Of a DNA stretch of 23,967 bases, positions 1 to 5,935 are shown piece after piece. The notes under the pieces were generated by a model, which saw only the letters and a program-made list of their open reading frames with translations, was not told the DNA's origin and did not search any database. Position numbers and translations under genes: made by a program. Each line of letters starts with the position of its first letter. Position 1 is the first letter of the stretch. The stretch comes from DASZXJ01 sp035545895 (GTDB lineage: Bacteria > Planctomycetota > Phycisphaerae > Tepidisphaerales > Tepidisphaeraceae): the NCBI GenBank assembly GCA_035545895.1, contig DASZXJ010000107.1:1-23967 (forward strand). The letters run 5' to 3'.

Positions 1-449
1 CAGGCTGATCGCCTCCGAGCGTCCATAGCGGCGAGGCGGTTTGGCACCTCGATGTCGGCCCATCGCATCCTGGGGCTGAAGGCGGTCCCAAGGGTTTGGC
101 TGTTCGCCAATTAAAGCGGTACGCGAGCTGGGTTCAGACCGATGTGAATCAGGTCGGTCCCTATCTGTTGCGGGCGCAGGAACCTTGACGGCACCTCTTC
201 CATAGTACGAGAGGATTTGGAAGGACGGACCCCTGGTGTACCAGTTGTCGCGCTAGCGGCACGGCTGGGTAGCTATGTCCGGAAAGGATAAACGCTGAAA
301 GCATCTAAGCGTGAAGCCTATGCCAAGATTACGGTTCCATGTGGGCTTGCCCACGAGAGACCCCGGGTAGACTACCCGGTTGATAGGCCGGAGCTGTACG
401 GCTCGAAAGAGCTTCAGGTTACCGGTACTAACGGTCGATTGCTTGACCA
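1..449 (+). rRNA. 23S ribosomal RNA, 3' end (partial)
   Basis: The left edge enters the gene in domain V of 23S rRNA, in the peptidyl-transferase region. Recognisable blocks are TTTGGCACCTCGATGTCGGC, TCCTGGGGCTGAAG, the helix-92 segment CTGTTCGCC, and GGTACGCGAGCTGGGTT. The sarcin-ricin loop AGTACGAGAGGA is at 204-215, and the late block GCTGAAAGCATCTAAGCGTGAAGCC at about 294-318 begins the last helices. The 3' end is placed near 449, after GGTACTAACGGTCGATTGCTTGACC, by analogy with other bacteria; the exact end could differ by a few bases. A 5S gene follows after about 190 bp, so this is a conventional 23S-5S arrangement. Confidence 0.97.
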
Positions 450-470
450 TTTTTATCGATCATCGTTTGG

Positions 471-545
471 CAAGTGACCAGTGATCGGTGGTCTGTGGCC
501 AGTTTTGTTCTTACTGACCACCGGCAACTGACAACTGACCACTGC
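471..545. repeat. Intergenic inverted repeat, ACCACTG family (copy 1)
   Basis: The 23S-5S spacer contains reiterated words such as GTGACCAGTG, GGTGGTC, TGGCCAGT, ACTGACCACC, CAACTGACAACTGACC and GACCACTG. Left-half words are reverse complements of right-half words, so the segment can fold on itself. The same vocabulary recurs in the atpB-atpE spacer (7074-7144). It is probably a dispersed noncoding element rather than an rRNA processing site. Confidence 0.6.
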
Positions 546-603
546 CCAAAAATGTGTTCGACGAAAATCGCGGAGATACCTCACGCTTCACTTGAATATT
601 GAC

Positions 604-633
604 CCCGTTGGCCAGGGAAACCTGACCAACGGG
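604..633 (+). other. GAAA-tetraloop hairpin just upstream of 5S rRNA
   Basis: CCCGTTGG at 604-611 pairs with CCAACGGG at 626-633. A single C/A mismatch (612/625) is followed by four more pairs (613-616 with 621-624), closed by a GAAA loop at 617-620. The hairpin ends about 4 nt before the 5S 5' end. It may be a pre-5S processing stem; that role is inferred, but the fold is plain in the sequence. Confidence 0.6.
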
Positions 634-636
634 ATT

Positions 637-747
637 CGTTGGTGGCTATATTGGTAGGGTCACACCCGTTCCCATTCCGAACACGGTCGTTAAGCCTGCC
701 AAGCCGATGATACTGCTTCAGCGGGAAAGTAGGTCACTGCCAGCGTT
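637..747 (+). rRNA. 5S ribosomal RNA
   Basis: The 5' strand CGTTGGTGGC pairs with the 3' strand ending CTGCCAGCG to form the terminal helix. Inside are the conserved loop CACACCCGTTCCCATTCCGAACACGG and the loop E/helix IV region with GCGGGAAAGTAGGTCACTGCC. About 111 nt, normal for bacterial 5S. It follows 23S by about 190 bp and is followed by a strong terminator. Its 3' half is duplicated 803 bp downstream. Confidence 0.95.
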
Positions 748-753
748 AAACAA
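698..753 (+). repeat. 56-bp direct repeat, copy 1 (3' half of intact 5S plus tail)
   Basis: This segment, from GCCAAGCCGATGATACTGCT to CAGCGTTAAACAA, is identical base for base to 1501-1556, at an offset of 803 bp. After a short diverged stretch both copies resume with the same 12 bases, CCCCGGTTCTCC, the left arm of the 5S terminator. The repeat therefore spans the 5S 3' half and into its terminator, and brackets the two-gene cassette at 832-1535. Confidence 0.95.
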
Positions 754-791
754 GAACCCCGGTTCTCCACAAGAGGCCGGGGTTCTTTTTT
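752..791 (+). terminator. Intrinsic terminator of the rRNA operon
   Basis: AAGAACCCCGG at 752-762 pairs with CCGGGGTTCTT at 777-787, an 11-bp stem, and the T run continues to 791. It begins 5 nt after the 5S 3' end. A diverged copy of this hairpin follows the second 5S fragment at 1561-1595. Confidence 0.9.
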
Positions 792-831
792 GCGCCTCGG
801 CGGCAAGGTACGATCTGGCCCGGTTCGCTTT

Positions 832-1338
832 ATGCAAAAAACCAGTGTTGAAGCCATCGTCCGCGCTCTCAACCAGCATCAGGTTCAGTACCTGATCGTT
901 GGCGGGCTCGCCGTCGTCGCCCACGGCCACGTCCGTTTCACCGCCGATGTCGATCTTCTGCTCGCCGTTGACCAGCAGAACCTCACGCGAGCCGTCGAGG
1001 CGATCAAATCCCTGGATTACCGTCCGCGAGCACCCGTTCCTTTCGAGCAGTTCATCGACCCCGCCCAGCGCCGGCGATGGGCCGCTGAAAAAAACATGGT
1101 CGTCTTTTTCTTGGCATCTCCGAAGCACCCCGCCACCGAAATCGACCTCTTCCTGGAACCGCCGATCGATTTCGCAGCCACCTATGCGAATGCGGTTCGA
1201 TTTGAAGTTGCGCCAGGCGTTGCCGCAACGTTTTGCTCGCTCGATGATTTAATTAAGATGAAAACCCTCGCAGGGCGTGCCCGCGATTCCGAAGACATCA
1301 AACAATTGCGCAACCTGCGGGGCGGGAATCAGCGATGA
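832..1338 (+). CDS. Small nucleotidyltransferase-fold protein (MNT/AbiEii-like), first gene of a coupled pair
   Basis: A 168-aa protein with the polymerase-beta-type nucleotidyltransferase signature: GGLAVVAHG at residues 24-32, TADVDLLL at 37-44 with acidic residues D39 and D41, and a third acidic site in EIDLF (D105). The C-terminal K-x-x-AGR-x-x-D segment (about 144-154) is typical of AbiEii-like and MNT-like relatives. Related families act as toxins or antitoxins that transfer nucleotides to RNA or protein, or serve unknown roles; the substrate cannot be read here. The ATG at 832 is preferred because upstream in-frame codons run through the 5S terminator. Its stop overlaps the next start as ATGA, indicating translational coupling. 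Both genes lie between two 5S copies, so the pair was probably inserted there. Confidence 0.75.
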   Translation: MQKTSVEAIVRALNQHQVQYLIVGGLAVVAHGHVRFTADVDLLLAVDQQNLTRAVEAIKSLDYRPRAPVPFEQFIDPAQRRRWAAEKNMVVFFLASPKHPATEIDLFLEPPIDFAATYANAVRFEVAPGVAATFCSLDDLIKMKTLAGRARDSEDIKQLRNLRGGNQR

Positions 1339-1535
1339 ACGACCCATCCCAACCTCATCCATCCGACCAAACATGGGAACAAGGATGGGACGGCCACGAG
1401 CGCGAGCAGCGGCGCCGCCTCGCAAACCTCCCACTTGCCGAAAAGCTCGCGTGGCTCGAGGAAGCCCAGAAGGTTGCGACCCATCTCCAGCAGAGCGCCC
1501 GCCAAGCCGATGATACTGCTTCAGCGGGAAAGTAG
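1335..1535 (+). CDS. Small WLEEA-type partner of the nucleotidyltransferase
   Basis: A 66-aa acidic and basic, mainly helical protein. The core is TWEQGWDGHEREQRRRLANL (residues 13-32) followed by LPLAEKLAWLEEAQKVA (32-48). Small proteins of this look, with a W-D-x-H-x-x-x-Q N-terminus and a L-x-W-L-E-E-A helix, are to my recollection found next to stand-alone nucleotidyltransferases. That makes an antitoxin or accessory-subunit role plausible but unproven. The ATG overlaps the upstream stop by 4 nt. The last ten residues (Q57-K66) and the TAG stop are encoded by the duplicated 5S rRNA fragment, so the present C-terminus may have been created by the insertion or recombination that placed the pair here. 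Confidence 0.65.
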   Translation: MNDPSQPHPSDQTWEQGWDGHEREQRRRLANLPLAEKLAWLEEAQKVATHLQQSARQADDTASAGK

Positions 1536-1556
1536 GTCACTGCCAGCGTTAAACAA
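1501..1556 (+). pseudogene. Partial 5S rRNA (3' half), second copy of the 56-bp direct repeat
   Basis: Identical to 698-753. The 5' half of 5S is missing, so this cannot give a functional 5S rRNA. Its first part is in frame with the preceding small gene and supplies that gene's C-terminus and stop codon. It is followed by a diverged copy of the 5S terminator. Confidence 0.9.
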
Positions 1557-1560
1557 AGAG

Positions 1561-1595
1561 CCCCGGTTCTCCTTGAGGAGACCGAGGGGGGTTTT
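1561..1595 (+). terminator. Diverged copy of the 5S terminator
   Basis: CCCCGGTTCTCC at 1561-1572 pairs through a TTGA loop with GGAGACCGAGGGG at 1577-1589, with a bulge on each arm, followed by GGTTTT. The left arm equals that of the first 5S terminator; the right arm has drifted with compensating pairs. It probably ends transcripts of the two-gene cassette. Confidence 0.65.
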
Positions 1596-1775
1596 GTCCC
1601 TTGCGTCCCCCTGCCATCCCGATGCGCAAACGAATTGTCGGCGTAATCTTTGGCTGACCCTCGGCAAGGCTGTAACACCTCTTCGCTGCCACTCAAAAAA
1701 CAAAAAGTCATGTGCGAAGTTCAAATCGTTTCTCAGTCCGTGTCCCGCGCATCTTTATTCGCTACACTGCCAAGC

Positions 1776-3035
1776 ATGTCTTTGCCTTATCTCACGTACG
1801 ACTTTCCCGGCATTGGCGGCTCGATTAAGCAGCGTGCGGAGGATTTTTTTGTGCAGGAAATTCCGCTTTACGAACCTTCGGGCACCGGCGAGCATGTCTA
1901 TTGTGAAATACAGAAGATCAACATCCCCACGTTCGAAGCCATCAACCGAATCGGCAAGGCACTGAATATCTCGACGCGCGACATCGGATACGCCGGGCTT
2001 AAGGACGCCAAGGCGATTACGCGGCAGGTGTTGTCACTGTGGGGAACCAGCGAGCAGGCGGTGATGAACCTTCATCTGCCCGACATCGCCGTGCAATGGG
2101 CGGCGCGCCATGGCAATAAACTGCGGCTGGGACATCTGAAGGGGAACCGCTTTGCCATCAAGGTGCGAAACGTCAATCCGACCGATGTTGTAAAGCTGCG
2201 GCCGATGCTTGACGTGCTGGAGAAGCGCGGAATGCCCAATTTCTTCGGCGAGCAGCGCTTCGGCCGGCGCAACAACAACGATGCGATGGGCGCCTGCCTG
2301 GTTCGAGGTCGGCCCGAAGAATTGCTGCATCATCTGCTCGGTTCGCCAGACCCATCGCTCGACGATGATGAGCATCGCAAGGCCCGCGAGCTTTACGACC
2401 AGGGCAACTACGAGCAGTCGATGAAACACTGGCCTCGAAATTGCGGGATGGAACGACGCACCCTGGCGAAGCTGATGAAAACCCAAAAGCCGGGTCCGGC
2501 GGTGCGAGGCATCGATGAGCGGCTTCGCAGGCTATGGGTGTCGGCACTGCAGTCGCGATTGTTCAATGACTTGCTCGTCCAGCGAATCGAAACCATCGAC
2601 AAGCTGTTTGATGGCGACATCGCCGAGAAGCATGAAAACGGCGCCTGTTTCCTTGTCGAGCAGTCCGCGAAGGAACAGCCGCGCTGCGATGCGTTTGAGG
2701 TCAGCCCAACCGGCCCGATTGTGGGTCATCGCATGACGTTGCCGCAGGGCCAGCCGCTGGAGATGGAAGAACAGGTGTTGAAGTCGCACGGGCTGAAGTT
2801 AGGCCATTTCAAAGAGGAAGGCCGCGATCAGGCCAAGGGCGCGCGTCGATCCTTGCGTGTGAAACCAACCGACACGAGCCTGGAAGGCGGCGTCGACCAT
2901 CTGGGGCCATATATTACAGTCGCGTTCACTCTGCCGGCCGGTTCATTCGCAACGGTGCTGATGCGCGAGTTGATGAAGACAGACCAACTTGAAACTACTG
3001 AGCCTGCGCCTCTCGATTCCGCCGAGCCTGAATGA
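1776..3035 (+). CDS. truD: tRNA pseudouridine(13) synthase TruD
   Basis: A 419-aa protein matching the TruD family, which isomerises U13 of tRNA to pseudouridine. GYAGLKDAKAITRQ at residues 71-84 is the family's catalytic block, with D77 as the predicted nucleophilic aspartate. The GMPNFFGEQRFGRRNNN block and a later GPIVGHRM segment in the TRUD insertion domain also fit. The N-terminal RAEDFFVQEIP is typical (commonly P-E-D-F-x-V-x-E). The ATG at 1776 starts directly before the conserved N-terminus; upstream in-frame codons would only add an atypical extension. No strong Shine-Dalgarno is visible. The 3' end overlaps the convergent membrane-protein gene by 41 bp. Confidence 0.93.
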   Translation: MSLPYLTYDFPGIGGSIKQRAEDFFVQEIPLYEPSGTGEHVYCEIQKINIPTFEAINRIGKALNISTRDIGYAGLKDAKAITRQVLSLWGTSEQAVMNLHLPDIAVQWAARHGNKLRLGHLKGNRFAIKVRNVNPTDVVKLRPMLDVLEKRGMPNFFGEQRFGRRNNNDAMGACLVRGRPEELLHHLLGSPDPSLDDDEHRKARELYDQGNYEQSMKHWPRNCGMERRTLAKLMKTQKPGPAVRGIDERLRRLWVSALQSRLFNDLLVQRIETIDKLFDGDIAEKHENGACFLVEQSAKEQPRCDAFEVSPTGPIVGHRMTLPQGQPLEMEEQVLKSHGLKLGHFKEEGRDQAKGARRSLRVKPTDTSLEGGVDHLGPYITVAFTLPAGSFATVLMRELMKTDQLETTEPAPLDSAEPE

Positions 3036-3375
3036 AGGATCGCACGCACAAGAGGACAAACACGATGCAAAGCACGCACATGATGGCCTGACTGACAACG
3101 GCCGCGGGTCGCGCGGGTTCGGTGCCCATCGACCACTGAATGAGCTTGATCACGCCCGTGATCGTGCCAAGGAAACCAATCAGTCCCAGCGCAGCGGCGG
3201 CATGCATGGCGTGCTTGCGCATCTTCGGATTGAGCGCCACGCCACCGAGCATTTCAAAAAATGTTCCCGCGACGGCGGGAATCAGCGCGGTGTAATGTTG
3301 CGAACCGGTCGTCACAAAACCGACAATCCCAAGAAACGTAAGCAAGCCGCCAAGAACGATCGTAATGATTGGCAT
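2995..3375 (-). CDS. Small four-helix membrane protein of unknown function
   Basis: A 126-aa hydrophobic protein with predicted membrane segments at about residues 3-23, 30-49, 56-82 and 93-113 and a basic C-terminal tail (FIQARRNREAQAQ). A conserved-looking segment, PKMRKHAMHAAA, sits between helices 2 and 3. The start at 3375 is chosen because AAAGGA lies about 8 nt upstream of this ATG; an in-frame ATG at 3396 would place that motif inside the gene. The sequence resembles a common bacterial inner-membrane hypothetical family, but I cannot assign a function. The gene follows the DUF486 gene with a 14-bp gap, so the two may be co-transcribed. It overlaps the 3' end of truD. Confidence 0.8.
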   Translation of the reverse strand: MPIITIVLGGLLTFLGIVGFVTTGSQHYTALIPAVAGTFFEMLGGVALNPKMRKHAMHAAAALGLIGFLGTITGVIKLIQWSMGTEPARPAAVVSQAIMCVLCIVFVLLCVRSFIQARRNREAQAQ

Positions 3376-3389
3376 ATTGGTAATTCCTT

Positions 3390-3725
3390 TTACCATTTAT
3401 AGTTCACAACGAACACTGCCGCGAACATCAGGGCAAATCCAAGCGCGTAATTCCACTTGAAAGGCTCACTTTCGAAATAGAGTTTCACAAAAACGATGAA
3501 GACCACCAGCGTAATGCCTTCCTGAATGATTTTGAGCTGGGTGGCGGTGAAACCCTGGTTGCTTCCAATCCGATTGGCAGGCACCTGCAGGCAGTATTCG
3601 AAGAACGCAATCAGCCAGCTTATGAGGATCGCCTTCCAAATCATGGCATCCTTGTGCTTGAGGTGGCCATACCAGGCGATTGTCATGAAAACGTTGGACA
3701 GGATAAGCAGAACAATCGTGACCAT
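3390..3725 (-). CDS. DMT-superfamily small membrane protein (DUF486 type)
   Basis: A 111-aa protein with four predicted transmembrane helices (about 1-20, 27-46, 66-85, 91-108). Characteristic segments are NVFMTIAWYGHLKHKD, ISWLIAFFEYCLQVPANRIG and FTATQLKIIQEGITLVVF, which match the DUF486/DMT_6 family as I recall it. These are distant relatives of drug/metabolite transporters, but the substrate is unknown. Length is normal for the family. It is probably the first gene of a two-gene unit with the small membrane protein downstream. Confidence 0.85.
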   Translation of the reverse strand: MVTIVLLILSNVFMTIAWYGHLKHKDAMIWKAILISWLIAFFEYCLQVPANRIGSNQGFTATQLKIIQEGITLVVFIVFVKLYFESEPFKWNYALGFALMFAAVFVVNYKW

Positions 3726-3909
3726 GATTGAGCATATGTCGGCAAAAGGCCGTCATAAACGTCATTAACCTCATGTTCGTCACGATCATTAACGGACGTC
3801 GGCGGGAAGGGATTGCGTCGAGACTAAATCGCAACGACACCACGCACGCCGGACAATTTCGTGATATTTATCTTCTACCGTTTAGCCAAAAACGGGAAGG
3901 GAATAAAAA

Positions 3910-4071
3910 ATGCGTGATCTACTTGTCCGATGCGTTAAGGACGAAAACGGCACGGAAGTGCTGGAGTACGCCCTTTTGATGGGTCTGATTGTGATTGGAG
4001 CGATTGGCTTGATGAGCCATCTCGGCATCCGTGTGGTTGCCAAGTGGCAATCGATCGTGGACAGCTTCTAG
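3910..4071 (+). CDS. Flp-family type IVb pilin (orphan)
   Basis: A short 53-aa gene. Residues NGTEVLEYALLMGLIVIGAI include the class IVb prepilin site: cleavage after G14, then four residues and the invariant Glu-Tyr pair (E19, Y20), followed by one hydrophobic helix. Flp pilins are assembled by Tad machinery for adhesion, and cleavage is by a TadV/CpaA-type peptidase. A purine-rich GGGAAGGG lies about 8 nt upstream of the ATG as a ribosome-binding site. No tad/cpa genes occur nearby, so it is an orphan pilin. It faces the minus-strand gene that ends at 4080. Confidence 0.85.
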   Translation: MRDLLVRCVKDENGTEVLEYALLMGLIVIGAIGLMSHLGIRVVAKWQSIVDSF

Positions 4072-4079
4072 TCCACCAT

Positions 4080-4460
4080 TCATCGGAACATGCCGAAAAG
4101 CCCGCCCAGCACGTTGCTGGCAGCGGGTTGCGTCGCGCCAGCATCCTTCTTGGGACCATGCTGTAGGGCGCTGATCAATTGCCCCTTGACGTCGCCGCTT
4201 TTGGCGTCGGCGAGGTGCTTGAGCACATCGGCTTTGCCCAGGGCAATCAGTTTGTTCACCATATCCGGGTGCTGAGCGGCATCGTCGAGCGTCCAGGTGC
4301 GAGTATCCACATACGTGTCGCGAAGGCTGAAATGTTCCTTCGTGACCAGTGTGATTGGAAACTCATCCGGCGTTCGAATGACATGCAGCGACAGCGCTGC
4401 CAGGCTCCAGCCGCCGACCAGCAATATCAGATAGACCAATCTCAGGATTGATTTAATCAT
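4080..4460 (-). CDS. Single-pass membrane-anchored protein of unknown function
   Basis: A 126-aa protein with an N-terminal hydrophobic segment (about residues 3-25) that is either a signal anchor or a signal peptide. An extracytoplasmic region follows, rich in charged residues (VIRTPDEFPITLVTKEHF, RTWTLDDAAQHPDMVNKLIA), with a Gly/Ala tail ending GGLFGMFR. The ATG at 4460 is preferred because GGAGG sits 4 nt upstream. Longer in-frame starts would add a Cys/Arg-rich leader that looks noncoding. I do not recognise the family. It is convergent with the pilin gene and separated from the next minus-strand gene by about 200 bp. Confidence 0.65.
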   Translation of the reverse strand: MIKSILRLVYLILLVGGWSLAALSLHVIRTPDEFPITLVTKEHFSLRDTYVDTRTWTLDDAAQHPDMVNKLIALGKADVLKHLADAKSGDVKGQLISALQHGPKKDAGATQPAASNVLGGLFGMFR

Positions 4461-4659
4461 CACGCCTCCAACGCCACTCCTGGCTGGCTCGTACTTACAT
4501 TGCATCGACCCACACGAGCGGCATTTTCGTTTGACCGATCCGGTTTGAGCAACAATCTGCCCGAAAAAGAACGCATCATTCCGGTTGTATCGATGAAACG
4601 GACTGGGCAATAATCCCCGGACCGATAATCATCATAGCGGCGATGCTGACAGAGGGCGG

Positions 4660-5148
4660 TTAGATTTCGTCGGCTTCTTTGGAAGCCATGTCCGGCACGT
4701 CAGGCATTGCCGGTTCATGGCCGTTGTCTTCGGGGGGCTTGGGGTGCCCGTTGCCCGGCGAGGCTGGCAATGGATCAGCAGCGGCAACCGGCACTCGAGC
4801 CGGCGCGACCGCCAGCACCGAGTTATAGTACCCCATCGCAAACAGCCCCTGCTGCTGCTGGTAGGGAAGGTTGATCAGTTCGCAGAACTCCTTGACGAGC
4901 TGCTGGGCAGCGGGGTCTTTACGTTCGGCCGCCTGTACCTGCTGTTGGTGTTGACGGTCGCGAAACCGCATGATCTGGACGAACCGGCCAGTTGTTTCGC
5001 CCCCCGCCCAGTTCGCCCCGACCTGCTCGTACGCCTCGAAATGGTCGCAGCCCAACTTGGCCAGGCTTTGGCGAAAGCGCGCCAGAAGTCGCGAGTGTTC
5101 TGCCCGGCGGTCCTTGGGGACGATGTAACTGTTAGTTTGGAGAAGCAT
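4660..5148 (-). CDS. Possible dimeric alpha/beta-barrel (ABM-like) protein with a Pro-rich tail
   Basis: A protein of about 162 aa. Roughly the first 100 residues, from MLLQTNSYIVPKDRRAEHSR through GRFVQIMRFRDRQHQQQVQA, have the beta-alpha-beta pattern and spacing of antibiotic-biosynthesis-monooxygenase/NIPSNAP-type ferredoxin-like domains; this is an inference from pattern. The rest is a Pro/Ala/Gly-rich, probably disordered tail ending KEADEI. The start at 5148 matches the first predicted strand; an in-frame ATG at 5178 would add ten basic residues, and an AAGAGG motif lies between the two. The gene is divergent from the ATP synthase operon. No enzymatic role can be claimed. Confidence 0.6.
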   Translation of the reverse strand: MLLQTNSYIVPKDRRAEHSRLLARFRQSLAKLGCDHFEAYEQVGANWAGGETTGRFVQIMRFRDRQHQQQVQAAERKDPAAQQLVKEFCELINLPYQQQQGLFAMGYYNSVLAVAPARVPVAAADPLPASPGNGHPKPPEDNGHEPAMPDVPDMASKEADEI

Positions 5149-5243
5149 CAGCCGTTCCACAGTCCTCTTAACGCGCATTGTGCCAGATTCGTTTCAGGAT
5201 TCAAATACCGCCTGATTCGACTTCTTGGCAAAACGGGCGCTGC

Positions 5244-5272
5244 TTGACCTCCGATTTATCTATCACTACTCT
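5244..5272 (+). promoter_or_regulatory. Candidate sigma-70-type promoter of the atp operon
   Basis: TTGACC at 5244-5249 and TACTCT at 5267-5272 are separated by 17 bp and lie about 50 bp upstream of the first atp reading frame, in the divergent spacer. Both hexamers are close to consensus. Assigned by eye only. Confidence 0.45.
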
Positions 5273-5282
5273 ATCGACCCGA

Positions 5283-5302
5283 TTCGTGCAAAAATGCACG
5301 AA
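5283..5302 (+). promoter_or_regulatory. Perfect 8-bp inverted repeat in the atp leader
   Basis: TTCGTGCA at 5283-5290 and TGCACGAA at 5295-5302 flank an AAAA loop. The site starts about 10 bp downstream of the candidate -10 box and ends 19 bp before the first start codon. It could be an operator for a dimeric regulator or a 5' stem that stabilises the mRNA. Confidence 0.55.
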
Positions 5303-5321
5303 CCTTCGCGGAGATAGGTCA

Positions 5322-5531
5322 ATGCCCGATGAAAACGACTCCAATTGGGGGAAGTTTCTCGGCATCGGCTTGGAAATCGCGGTGGGAGTCGGCATAGGCG
5401 CAGTGGTCGGTTGGTGGTTGGACAAACGACTGGCTTGGACGCCTTGGGGTTTGATTGTTGGCACCATGATTGGCTTGGCAGGCGGGATGTATTTGGCCAT
5501 TAAAGAAGCCATGCGGGCAAACAGAGATTGA
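5322..5531 (+). CDS. AtpZ/AtpI-family small membrane protein, first gene of the atp operon
   Basis: A 69-aa protein with two predicted membrane helices (about residues 11-30 and 43-62), glycine-rich, with WWLDKRL and TPWGLIVGTMIGLAGGMY between and within them. This is the usual pattern of AtpZ/AtpI-type proteins (F0F1-associated) that open ATP synthase operons and are implicated in assembly of the c-ring or in Mg uptake. The ATG at 5322 follows GGAG by 8 nt. An open frame extends upstream but lacks coding character. The next gene starts 16 bp downstream. Confidence 0.85.
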   Translation: MPDENDSNWGKFLGIGLEIAVGVGIGAVVGWWLDKRLAWTPWGLIVGTMIGLAGGMYLAIKEAMRANRD

Positions 5532-5547
5532 GGGATTCACATAATTG

Positions 5548-5913
5548 ATGCGCGGCTTATTGCTCAATATTTCAGTGATTGCATTAATGGCAATTGCCGG
5601 CACATCGCTTTGTCTCATTGCTGGATGGGAATGGCGCACTCGTGAGATGCTGGTGGCTGCGTCGATGTCATTTATCGTTAGCGAGTTCTCGCTCTTGCCT
5701 CTTTTCCTTGTCCGCCGATCGAATCAATTTGCCGTAGCTCAAGCAGGTTTGGCAGGATCCGGCATTCAATTATTGCTGATGGGCGGCATCGCGGGGCTGC
5801 TCGTCCTGGCCAAGGTCGGTCTGCGCGAAGGATTCTTATTCTGGCTGTTGGCGTTTTATCCCGCACTATTGATTGTCAATGTGCTGATCGTACTTCGGCC
5901 TTTCGCCCGCTGA
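5548..5913 (+). CDS. ATP synthase subunit I-like membrane protein
   Basis: A 121-aa protein with four predicted transmembrane helices (about 6-26, 34-52, 68-88, 95-115). Primary sequence is weakly conserved in this family. The call rests on size, topology and position between the AtpZ-like gene and atpB. AtpI-type proteins help assemble the c-ring. The ATG at 5548 is used; a TTG immediately before it is also in frame. atpB begins 22 bp after the stop. Confidence 0.75.
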   Translation: MRGLLLNISVIALMAIAGTSLCLIAGWEWRTREMLVAASMSFIVSEFSLLPLFLVRRSNQFAVAQAGLAGSGIQLLLMGGIAGLLVLAKVGLREGFLFWLLAFYPALLIVNVLIVLRPFAR

Positions 5914-5935
5914 TGCGGCACTGAAGAGATAGACC

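Noticed and set aside
451..603. tRNA gene in the 23S-5S spacer
   Set aside because: No cloverleaf, T-loop (GGTTCRA) or anticodon arm could be found; the spacer is accounted for by the inverted repeat.
690..1724. Minus- and plus-strand frames around 690-895 and 1355-1724 sharing a repeated peptide
   Set aside because: The shared peptide comes from translating the duplicated 5S rRNA sequence in the wrong strand or frame; none has coding character.
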